From positions 37,901,719 through 37,965,718 of the forward strand of contig CM060075.1 of assembly GCA_030533445.1 (NCBI GenBank): a DNA stretch of 64,000 nt, written 5' to 3'. Source of the DNA: Cyprinodon diabolis (lineage: Eukaryota; Chordata; Actinopteri; Cyprinodontiformes; Cyprinodontidae). The notes under the pieces are model-generated. The model had not been told where the DNA came from and made no database searches. It worked only from the letters and a program-made list of their open reading frames with translations. Below, piece by piece: positions 35,856 to 47,500 of this stretch. A program made the translations under genes and the position numbers. Position 1 is the stretch's first letter. Every line of letters begins with the position of its first letter.

Positions 35856-36724
35856 ACAAAGTTCTGCTGCCAGGATCTTTCTAGAGAGGAGAATCTTTCT
35901 CCTGGTGACTCTTCCAACAATCCATCCTGGTTCAGCCTTTTCCTCATTGATCTGTCAGCAACTATAACATGTAACATGCTAACTGAGGCATGTAGAGGAT
36001 CTGATGGAGCTCTGGGGTCAGAGGTCACTCATCTGAACACTCAGAGAAGCTTTGATGTTTTTAAAAAGCTGAGTTTGTATTTCTAATGTTTTTAGTTTAA
36101 TGAGGATCATTTCACATGTTAGAAGTTTCATCTTCACCTGAAGGTGGAAACAGATTATTACTATAAACCAGATTTTATTCCAGAAGGTCTAACCTTTAAA
36201 CTTTTCTTCATTATTGAATCTGAAGAAGATCCTGTTTGATTCTCTCTGTTGTTTCCTGCTGATGTTTTAAATCAGTTTTCTGGAATCAATCAGAATCATT
36301 GATCTGTTCTGTTATTTATTCTTAAAGCTGAATGAACCGATGCACTTTATTACTGAGCTTAAAGCACTTTATCTGCCTTATTTATTCTGTTTAAATGTTT
36401 TATTAATAAATCCATATTTATCCAGACATGTCAGAGCCTTTATTCAAAATGTTTGACTGTTTCTAGAAATGAGATCAACTCTGCAGCTCCAACAGCAAGA
36501 ATATGATCACTCTGCTTTCTTTAAATAAAGAAATATTGGGATGGTTCTTATCTAAACTTCTCTGTAATCCTCTGTCCTTCATAACGAGTCCAGTTCTTGT
36601 CTTTCAGCATCTGTTTCCAGTCCTGATCCAGTTCTGGTTGTTTACATTCAGACAGAGCAGAGGGGGAATTTATGGATGCATGTTTACAGCAGAAAGTAAA
36701 GAGTTATTTCCAGGTTGGTGAGCT

Positions 36725-38057
36725 CATGGTTTCACGTTCACTGGAAGTTAAGGTTGGTCAGTAAAGATGGAGAGGAGAGCAGGAAACTCCCCAAAGCTGA
36801 ATCTACAAAACATCCTGCTGGGTTTCAGTCACCAAATCACTCAGGGTCCAAAATAGGTGAAGATCCCATGAGGAGAGGGAGAAGGGTTATGAAACAAAAT
36901 CAGATCTATAGTCAAACTAAGCAAAGAACCAACATCTGGTTCTAGGAGGAGAAAACTGGCTGGAAGAGTCACTGCAGCTGAATTAATTGCAGTGACAGTA
37001 AATATTTATCCTGCAGCTCTTTCTGATCCAGATCTCTGAGCATTTAAACTAAATAAATCTCATTAATTTGATGTATAAAACAGATAATCCGATTTCTTCA
37101 ACCTGCATTATTTTTAACACAAAAACCAGAACTTTTAGTCTTTGGTTTAAACTCTTCCTGTCTGTAGCTCTCTTCACGACACCACAGACACAGTTCGATT
37201 CTTTGAAACGGGCGTTTATTCATTGAAGCCCATGCAGAGACAGCCTCCTCATACCATAACATCATGGGACATCGTGCCTCGTGACGCCGTTAGAACTTTA
37301 AGTAAACACACAGGACATGAAAATACATTTTACCAAAATGTAGAGGAAAATATGAGGACTAGAGGTCCAACCAGCTTTAGTTCTGATAAGCCAAACTAAA
37401 TGAACCTCATTGGCTGCTTGTCATGAAAAGAGGTAAAGTTCTTTAAGATCGCTCTGGTTCCGTTTCTTAATCTTCAGCACCCTTCAGGTTCACCTTTACA
37501 GCAATAATCCCGCTGCATATTTCCTTAGTAACAGTCAGTTATTTTTTTCCTGCCCTTTCGGGATTTCGGAGTCAGTTTTACACAAGAATTCAGCAGCAGC
37601 CGGTTAAAGGGCTTTTTAAACAAAGATTTTGTACCTGATAATATTTAAATGCATTTTAATTTACATTAACACCATATGAAATACAATAACTTGTATATTT
37701 ATTCACAGATTGTCTTAAATCAACTAATAAACAGTAAACACATGAACAGCAACATGTACACTGTCTTTGATTTCCGGGTTGTTTAAATCTGAATCTCAGT
37801 GTTTCAGAGCTTAGAACAGTCAACAGCTTTAAAAATGAAGAGTTTAACATCAATCTGCAGCAATGAGCAACAAGAAAACAGTTTTGTCCCCAAAGAGGAA
37901 GAGAATTGAAGCAGAGAGATTCTAGTTTCCTGTGATGAAGATGAAGGGCTGATTTATACCTCGAAACCAGGTCCTCTGTGTAGGTGTCGCAGTGAACAAA
38001 AATCCGTCCCCGCCCCCTCCGCAGACACTTCACTACACCTCTCCCAATCTGTAACTG
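36725..38057. other. Non-coding stretch
   Basis: Beyond the inverted homology with 1-60, no gene is recognisable. Frames leading into the minisatellite are treated as chance. Confidence 0.4.
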
Positions 38058-38570
38058 ACCGCAGACAGGGCTGCAGACAGGGCCGCAGACAGGGCCGCAG
38101 ACAGGAGGCCGCAGACAGGGCCGCAGACAGGAGGCCGCAGACAGGGCCACAGAAAGGAGGCCGCAGACAGGAGGCCGCAGATAGGGGGCCGCAGACAGGG
38201 CCGCAGAAAGGAGGCCGCAGACAGGGCCGCAGACAGGAGGCCGCAGATAGGGGGCCGCAGACAGGGCCGCAGACAGGAGGCCGCAGATAGGGGGCCGCAG
38301 ACAGGGCCGCAGACAGGAGGCCGCAGATAGGGGGCCGCAGACAGGGCCGCAGACAGGAGGCCGCAGACAGGGCCGCAGACAGGAGGCCGCAGACAGGCCG
38401 CAGACAGGTCCGCAGACAGGAGGCCGCAGACAGGAGGCCGCAGACAGGAGGCCGCAGACAGGAGGCCGCAGACAGGGCCGCAGACAGGAGGCCGCAGACA
38501 GGGCCGCAGACAGGAGGCCGCAGACAGGAGGCCGCAGACAGGGCCGCAGACAGGAGGCTGCAGACAGGGC
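38058..38570. repeat. GC-rich minisatellite, 12/14-bp units
   Basis: About 513 bp built from GCCGCAGACAGG (12 bp) and GCCGCAGACAGGAG (14 bp) units, with variants GCCGCAGATAGGGG and GCCGCAGAAAGGAG that recur in a higher-order pattern. Two minus-strand frames of 270-316 codons cross it, giving Cys-Leu-Arg-Pro and Leu-Ser-Ala-Ala strings. These follow from the absence of stop triplets in the unit. Confidence 0.93.
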
Positions 38571-40900
38571 TTGTTTTGTTTTTATGACCGAAAATGCGGA
38601 AAACAACTTGTGAAGTTGGACCAGCTAGAAGAGCGAGGTGCGCGAGAACGCTGGGACCCTTTTTCCACCTGGATCTCCGCACTTTTTGGCCCTCATGTCC
38701 CTCCGTCGTCGGACTACTCGCCCCCACTTCCTCACCGCCTCGACCGTATCTAGAACCACAGCGTATAGTACAGACCACGCCTCAATATTGAGCATAATTC
38801 AAAAATATCTGCGTCAAGCTCACTGCGACACTCTGCTGCAGGGAGTATAACCAGCCTTGAAGGAAGTTCTGGTCCCAGAGCTTGGAGACTCCAGAGAGTT
38901 TAGATGATTCAGTTTATTTCATGGAATTACCTCAGATTTATTTTGTTAAGATCATCTCTGTTCTGTCAGTCAGCTGCAGGAGGTCTGAGCCGCCATCTCA
39001 GAGAACATCATGATCTGTAGCTCTGAATGCTGTGATCCTGGAGGTCAAAGGTCAGACTCCTTTCAGTGGATCTGCTGCTTTAATCCTCAATAACAGGGGA
39101 AAAAGACCAGGAATAGAGTCTATTTTAAATCAGATACATTAAATAAAGATAAATTCAGGAAAACCTTGAAGGAAGAGACGGTTTTAACCCAAAGTTCCTC
39201 TGTTATTTATAAATTGAGGTAAATCTGATAAAGATAAAAAAAAGTGGAGCAGTTCACTGGGTCCAAAGTAAACACTGCTGTGAAAATGTCCAGAAGAACC
39301 ATTTTATTACAGCGACTAGAACCAAACAGACTGTCTTTATATTTCAGTCAGTAAATGAATTAAACCAAAACCTGAGAACAGTCTTTATGTTCAGTAACAT
39401 AACTGATGACTAAACAGATCATTAGTCATTTATGTCAGAAAGAAATAAACAAAAGTTAAGGTTTGGTTCCTTTTTTACTTTCAAACCAAAAGTGAATCAA
39501 TAAAAGTGAAAAGACAAAAGTCCTGAGAAAAGAGTCTGTTTCTAACTGCTGTGTCCACCTCAGTCTGTGAGATTATAGCTCCACCATGTGGCCAAAAGGA
39601 GACATTTCAGTTGAGTCTCTGAGCTAAGAGGTATTTGCTGAACTAAAACATTTTATTAGATTTTTTGTTTGGATCTTCATGAAATTGACTCATTTTAATA
39701 TATATTATTTATCCTAAACTCTTTTCTTCTCAGCTTAATTTCCTCCATTTGTAACACCTGGATAACAATGTTCTTATTGTGACAGTTTGATAAAGTTTCT
39801 GCTCCTTCACCAACATGTTTCATTCAGAAATGATCCCAGCAGCCCAGAGAGTCTCTCAGTCCTCTCAGACTGGAACCAGATGTTGGTGTTTTCTCCTTCA
39901 TGGTGTCTGATTGTCCCAGAGCAGAAACCCAGTCAGACCTGCTGCCTCCTAGAAAACATCTCCCCATGATCTCTAAGCTCTGCTTGCTTCAACAGCAGCT
40001 GCTGAGTCAGATTTCTATTTTCCTGTCAGTTTGTCTCTAAAATGTCTGAAGTTCTGCTTTAAGAAAGCCTCCTTCTGTGAGTTCCCAGCTGCTTCCTCCT
40101 CTGAATCCAGAACTTCCTCTATTCTCACCATAAAGAGGTTTAGAATAAAGAAGCTGAAAGGCCTCTAATAAAGGAGGAGCTTCAGATCAGTGGATCAGAT
40201 CCATCTCTGTGTGATATTTCCTCCTGCTTCTTCTGACTGAGGACCTCTCCTCCAAACAATCAGTAGCTCCAGGTTTAAGCTGCCGGGTTAAAGATGAGGA
40301 GATAAAGGAGGAGATGATGGATGAAGATGTTCAGGTCAGTAAATGATTCATTGTTAATAAAGCCACAGAGACGATTCAGTAAAAATGTTTAGGATCCTCA
40401 GTTAAACAGGTTTAATTTGAGAACTAAAGAACTGAGAGGAAAGAACCAGAGAACCAGAATCACAGAGAAACTCTGACATTGGCCCATTTTTGTCAGTGGA
40501 GTTGTCAGAACTCTCTTCTCAAACGGCTCTGTTCAAAGATCCATAAAAACAAAATATGGAAAAATTCCTTCAAATTAATACAGTGGTTTTTACATTGAAT
40601 TACAGACATTTTTTTACAGTGTAGTCTCAATAAGGTTATAAAATATTTCTGTAAAGTAAAGTGAATTTTAACTTTCATTGACTCATCTACACTCTGATTA
40701 TAAATGTGTTTCTGTTAGAGGTCAGAGTCTACAGGTCCAAAGGAAGAAAGACCAGTTTAATATCAGTTTCCTCAGATTTAGCTTTATGGGAAAAAAAATA
40801 AAAAGGAAGCAAAACACCCTTACCCTAAGCTGAAAGTATTACTGGGTTTAGACTCTTCCCTAAATTGTGGGTAAGTTATCTTACTGTTGCCCGCCAGTGT
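38571..40900. other. Non-coding stretch upstream of gene F
   Basis: 38571-38790 is relatively CpG-rich with no recognisable exon. 40300-40490 and 40690-40760 are duplicates of 27780-28080 and 28410-28540. No gene seen. Confidence 0.45.
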
Positions 40901-40924
40901 CCACACATGACAACACATGATGCC

Positions 40925-40970
40925 ATTATCTATCATGGAGCTGTAGAAAAAAAATAAGAGAAACTGAGCA
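40925..40970 (+). other. Degenerate exon 0 of gene F
   Basis: Only the end of the conserved upstream exon is recognisable (CATGGAGCTGTAGAAAA, GAGAAACTGAG). Where B and E have a strong gtaagt donor, this copy reads GCAGGTTAAT. The old donor is lost and a weaker GT lies 3 nt downstream. Gene F may use another first exon. Confidence 0.45.
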
Positions 40971-41544
40971 GGTTAATGATGTTTTCTGTTGGCTCGTTTG
41001 GCTGTGATTACAAGCTGGTTTAAAAAGAAACTTTTTACATTTTCTAAAATGAAATACTGAATCAGTGAATATCAGCCTGTAACGCAGCTAAATATATCTC
41101 CAACAATAACTTTTAATCATCCAAAAGCTGTTTTCCTCTCTTCTATTAGCTGAGGAGAGAGGATCAGAGATCAGCTGTTTAGTGGATGGGAGCTGGAAGA
41201 GGTCAGTCTGAAGAGGAAACTGTTACAACAGAGTTAGAAAGGTTGGATTTCTAGAACAGAGATCTGCAACCTGTGGATCATTATGTCTATATTTGCTCAT
41301 TATCTTGAATGACAGAACAGAACAGTGTTTAAATATATTTATTATTATTGAAGAACTATGTTTTTAAATGTCTATGAAAGACAATATTTACTTTGTTGGG
41401 TAGAAAAATATCTTTGGATTGTAAAGGTTACTGACTCTGCTCTTTCTATTTATTGTTCTAGATTCAAACATGATGTAAACAAAGATCCTCATCAGACAAA
41501 CTGAAGTTCTAGAAACCTCCTCTGTCTCCTCTCCTCAGGAGAAG

Positions 41545-44500
41545 ATGATCTCCAGGATCCTGCTGCTCATCATCATCAACTCATGTCTCTGTGGTCAGTT
41601 TCCATCTTCTCTTTGTTCTAAATCCATCAATAATCAGTGAAAAGTCTGTCAGTGAAGGTAACACTTCAATCCTCCAGCTGCATTTGATCAAGCAGTTTGA
41701 CTAGAAGAGAATCAAGCAGAGCTCTGACAGCACAGAGACCATCATGAGACAGAAACCTCTAGAGATGGAGTTTAAAGACTCCCATGTTCCAGTTCTCAGT
41801 GTGTCTGCTCCTCTCTTTCCCTCTCTGTCTCCTCAGCAGCAACATTTGTAGTGAATGTGACACAGAGCTCCTATCAGGCAGAGGAGAACCACAACATCAC
41901 TCTGGAGTGGACCTTCACCACCAGACCCAGCAGAACCTGGACACAACTGTTTATCCTCTGTGAACTATTAGCTCCTCCCAGAGGATCAGTCCTCTATCAT
42001 GTCCATGATGGTGTTGAGGTGTCAAAGTCTCAGGATGAACAGTTTTCAGGAAGAGTCCAGAGTGACAAAGACGTCCTCAGAGAAGGACGAATCAGACTCC
42101 ATGTGTCCAGACTGAGGACTGAAGACTCTGGTCTCTATGAGTGTTCTGTGGAGACTGATGATGGTGTCGGCTCTAGAAGATGTTACCTTAACGTCTCTGG
42201 TGAGTTTATGTAGTTTGCACTAAGCCTGGAACTTACTGGTTCTGATCTGCAAAGGTTAGAGGGAGAGATGTGTGTCCATTCTAGCAGGGGCAGATTTAGG
42301 AAATTTGGGGCCCTAGGCAAAGACAGGCAGGGGGCCCCCTGAGAAGAAAACCCATAAAACAGACCCATTCTACAGATAGAGAAATGTTAATAGAATAGAC
42401 ATCCATTATTTGTTCTAGGTTTTGTCCCTCTCTTCTTGTCCCTTTTTCCTCTCTATTTATCAGCGTTCTGATGGCATTTTAGCCAAAGGATTTTTATCAA
42501 AAACATAATTAATGTGCACAAATAAGGATTAGTTCTATTAACCATACATGGAAACAGAGTTTTATGGGGCCCCCAGGAACTTGGGGCCCTAGGCAACTGC
42601 CTAGTATTGCCTAATGGTAAATCCCCCCCCTGGATCCTGGACAGTTGATCCCAGAGACACTGAGGACAACCAGATATGGACACACACACCCACACACACT
42701 TAATAGAGTAAAGTAAACCTAAATTGCTTGTTATTCTGTATATGCAGTGTAACCTGTTTTCTAAAAAGAAAAAAAAAAGAAAAAATAAAACATCAGCATC
42801 TCCCTGTCATTATCATCCTGACAGAGACCAACAATGATGAAGATGATGATGATGATGAGAGCATTAATCCTCTCCATGTTTGGACAGAAACCTCTAGAGA
42901 TGGAGTTTAAAGACCCCCATGTTCCAGTTCTCAGTGTGTCTGCTCCTCTCTTTCCCTCTCTGTCTCCTCAGCAGCAACATTTGTAGTGAATGTGACACAG
43001 AGCTCCTATCAGGCAGAGGAGAACCACAACATCACTCTGGAGTGGACCTTCACCACCAGACCCAACAGAACCTGGAAAGAACTGATTATCTCCTGCTGCT
43101 TGTTAAAGCCTCTCAAAGTGTTGTTCTTCTATCACGTCAATGAAGGTGTTGAGGTGTCAGAGTCTCTGGATGAACAGTTTTCAGGACGAGTCCAGAGTGA
43201 CAAAGACGTCCTCAGAGAAGGACGAATCAGACTCCATGTGTCCAGACTGAGGACTGAAGACTCTGGTCTGTATCGGTGTCAAGTGAAAACTGATGATGGC
43301 TTCAACTCTGGAAGATGTTACCTTAACGTCTCTGGTGAGTTTGAGCTTCAACATCTGAATCTTCCAAAAACAATTTTTTTTCTAATGAAATATATAAAAT
43401 ATTTACTGTAATGAAGGTCTTCATTACTTGGTGGTACAACACTTAAAATGTGTTAAATGATAAAAGAAATGCATGATGAAGGAAATGAACCGGATACAAA
43501 CTGATTGAAATGGTTTATTAATGGTGGTTTCGGTGGCATCTCAGCTGGAACTGATTATGTCCTGTTAAAATACAACAAAGGGATGATATAAGTATTGATT
43601 GTTTAAAATGTTTGAAGGCTTGTATGGGTGTGGCTTACCTCTCTCTTCCTCTGCAGGGTGTTCAGGCTAAAAGATTCCCCGGGGGCCTGAGTACCTTTTA
43701 AAGGTTCCGGAAGAGACCAAAGCAGACAGAAGGGGGGGAGCAGAGAGTTAGACATTTTATAAACTTAATGTTGGATTTGTATTTATATTGATAAAGATGT
43801 GTTTGTAGAGATGCTGAAAATGACTAGCATTGGTAATATATATTTGAGGATTTTTGGTAGTTTGTCAAACCTTGTTTGTGTGTATGTATTTTGTTTTACC
43901 CTGTTTCTTGGTGGGTTTGTGTATTGGAACAGCCAACAGCTATAAAAGGCTGCATGTTGGCCATATTGAGTTGTTGTTGCTGCTGAGACCCTAGGCCAAA
44001 ATGAGCAGAGTTTGTTTTTGTTTGTTAAATGTTGGTGAATAAACACCCAGTGGGGCTGCACAGTTTCTCTGCCTCAAGTCTCCTACTTCCTCCAACCTCT
44101 AAAGGCCATTCTAACAAGTGGTGTCAGAAGCTTGGGCCGGAGTCACAAAGTGGAGTTGAGGATGACAAAAGACAGAGAAAGGAGGAAACAAGACCAACAG
44201 GAGGATCCTGATGAGGTAGCAAAGTCATCTGATGACCAGGTGGGCGCGGCATCCAGCAACCCTGACAAGATTGAGGAGCTTGCAGATTTGGTGAAATCCC
44301 TCATTCAGTCTCAATCAACGAGGGACCAACAGCTGGCAAAAGAAGCTTCCCGTCAAGAGCATAGATGGAAGAGTATGCAGCATCAATTTCACCAAATACA
44401 GCAGCAAGTGAATGATCTGACACAGGATTCTGGAGGTGACCGGCTGCAGTCTGGAGCAGCACAGCCTCAAGATGACATGGATGATCCAGAAGAAGGGTCA

Positions 44501-47500
44501 AGTCAACAGTCTGTTTGGCCTGAGAGGGACTTCAGCATGCACAGAGAACCTAGGCTACATCCTCTATTGCCTAATGATGACATTGAACATTTTTTGACTA
44601 CTTTTGAAAGAATGGCCAAAGTCTGTCGATGGCCAAAGGAGGAATGGGCTATCCAGCTAGTTCCCCTATTGACGGGCAAGGCACGAAGTGCTTATGTCTT
44701 GATGGATCTTGCAGACTCAGATGACTATGACAGAGTGAAGGCGGCCATATTGCAAAAGTATGAAATTACAGCTGAAACCTATCGTCGACGTTTCCGTTCC
44801 TTGGACATTCTTCCTGGAGAGACTCCACAAGAGCTGTATGTGCGCCTCAAAGAAATGTTTTTCAAGTGGGTTAAACCAGACAAGGCAACAGTGAAGGAGA
44901 TTTCAGAGACAATGATTCTGGAACAGTTCCTAAGAATGGTTAACCCTGAACTGGAGGTGTGGCTTCGTGAGCATGACCCAAAGACAGCAGAGAAGGCGGC
45001 ACAACTGGCTGAGGTCTTCACGGCAGCTAGACGAGGGACGAAACACAGTACTTTTGGCCGGGACTCCAACTTTGCCCACAAAAGTAAGTCCAATGGGGAT
45101 GACTGGGGTGGTGGTCAGTTGGAGAACAGGACATTTTCTAGTGGTAGGCAACTTTCTGCTAAGTTCAAACCTGATTCTGCTAAGAATCCCCCTTTTCGTT
45201 CTGTCAAGCGACATATAAGATGCTTTTTATGTAATGGTCTGGGCCACACTAAGTATTTCTGCCCTCTTACTAATAAGTCTAAGCCATCACTGTTTTGCAC
45301 TGTCCCCAGACCCACTACCCATGCCTTTCATGATGTTGCTCATACTGCACCAGTTTTGATTAATGGGCAGCGTGAAACAGCCTTGCTAGATACAGGAGGA
45401 TTTCAGACTGTGGTTATGTCTTCCTTAATACCTAGAGAAAAGTGGTCTGAGGAGAAATGTCACATAAGCTGCATACATGGGGATAAGCATGAATATCCAA
45501 TGGCTGACATATATCTAACTGTAGTAGGACACACATATTTTAATGCGGTAGCTCTTGCAGCAAAGCTGCCTTATGCTGTTATTTTGGGTAATGATGTCCC
45601 CATTATTGCAGATCTCATTCAGCAAGCAGAGCTACATCCTCCCAAAGTACTGAGGCCCACACACCCAGACAACTTTCCCCCCCAGAAAGTGACTGATACT
45701 CTTTTAGCCCACACCATAGAGTGCCCATGTAAAGTAGCCTCTTCAGGGCACAACATGGTCACCACAAGGGCTCAGAGTGCTCAAAACACCTTGAGAGAGT
45801 TACCATTTTTTGAGGAAGTATGGGAAATGGGGCCAGTTAAACCTTATAAAACCAAGGCTGAGAGAAGGAGGGACAAGATAAGGGGTTCAGCCAAGCAAAC
45901 TGACACGTTTAAACCATTCCAGCTTCTAGATGTTAATCTTCCAGCTAATGTGGGTGAGCTTCAGAGACAGGATCCAACTTTGAAATGTTGGTTTAATAAA
46001 ATCATAAAGGTGGACGGGAATGCGCAGGGCACTGCAGGGTTTCTTGAGGAAGCTACTTATGTAGTAAAACGGGGAATTTTGTATCAGTGTAAAGGGGATG
46101 TGGAGTCCTTAGCATTACCACAACAGTTCAGAGAGAGAGTAATGGAGCTGGGACACACAGTTCCATGGGCGGGACATATGGGATTTCAGAAAACACTGTG
46201 TAGGATTGCCAGAAGATTTGTGTGGCCAGGAATGTATACTCAAATATCACACTTCTGTAAGTCCTGTGTTAAATGTCAACTCACTTCAGGAAAAAAGATT
46301 CCACAGGCCCATCTTCAGCCCTTACCAATTATTGGTACTCCTTTTGAGAGAATAGGGATGGATGTAGTGGGTCCTTTAGAGAGAAGCTCAGCAGGCAACA
46401 AGTACATTCTAGTTATATGCGATTATGCAACTCGATATCCTGAAGCGTTTCCCCTGAGGTGTGTGAAAGCCAAAAATGTTGCGAACTGTCTGATACAACT
46501 GTTCTCCAGAGAAGGGATACCAAAAGAGGTTTTGACTGACTGTGGAACAAACTTCAGGTCTAAGCTGTTACAACAAGTCTACCGGTTGCTAGGTGTAAAG
46601 GGAATTAAGACCACCCCCTATCATCCTCAAACGGACGGGCTTGTTGAGAGGTACAACCAGACTTTAAAGAATATGCTACGCAAGTTTGTGTCCACTACAG
46701 GAGCAGACTGGGACCAGTGGTTGCCCTATTTGCTGTTTGCCTACAGAGAGGTCCCACAGGCTTCAACTGGATTCTCACCATTTGAACTACTCTATGGACG
46801 CCAAGTGAGAGGACCATTAGAATCTGCTGAAAGAATTCCAGGGGCGTCAGAGACCAGTGCAGCAGCTCTTGATTTGTGAAGTTCAAGATGAGGAGGTGAA
46901 GGAGAAGTTTCTGCCCTCTGACGAAACACAGATCGGGGTGGTTGATCTGTCTCATCTGTTAGCAGTCCAGCAGGAGGAGGTTGCAGCCCTTCTGGATTCG
47001 GAACTCTTTTCAGAGGAGCCAGGTTTTACAGACCTGGTACAGCATGACATCCGTCTCAAGGAGGATGCACCAGCTCGGCAGAGGAGCTACAGGATTCCTG
47101 AGCGGTTGGTGCCAGAGCTCAAGAAAGAGATCAACTTTATGTTGGAACTTGGCATCATTGAAGTATCAACCAGTGAATGGTGCAGTCCTGTGGTTCTTGT
47201 ACCTAAAAAAGATGGTTCACTGAGATTTTGTATTGACTTTCGTTATCTGAATTCTCTGTCTCAGTTTGATCCTTATCCTATGCCCAGAATAGATGATCTG
47301 TTGGAAAGAGTGGGAGGAGCAAGGTACATTACTACACTGGACTTAAGTAAAGGATATTGGCAGGTGGCGCTAGCACCGCAGGCCCGCAAGCTCACTGCAT
47401 TCAGAACACCATTTGGTATGTATCAGTTCAAAGTTATGCCATTTGGTTTACAGGGAGCACCTGCCACTTTTCAAAGACTTATGGACCATGTTTTGAGAAA

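Noticed and set aside
37656..38778. Minus-strand open frames of 316 and 274 codons
   Set aside because: They exist only because the minisatellite unit lacks stop triplets; the sequence is a repeat of Cys-Leu-Arg-Pro and Leu-Ser-Ala-Ala with no domain.
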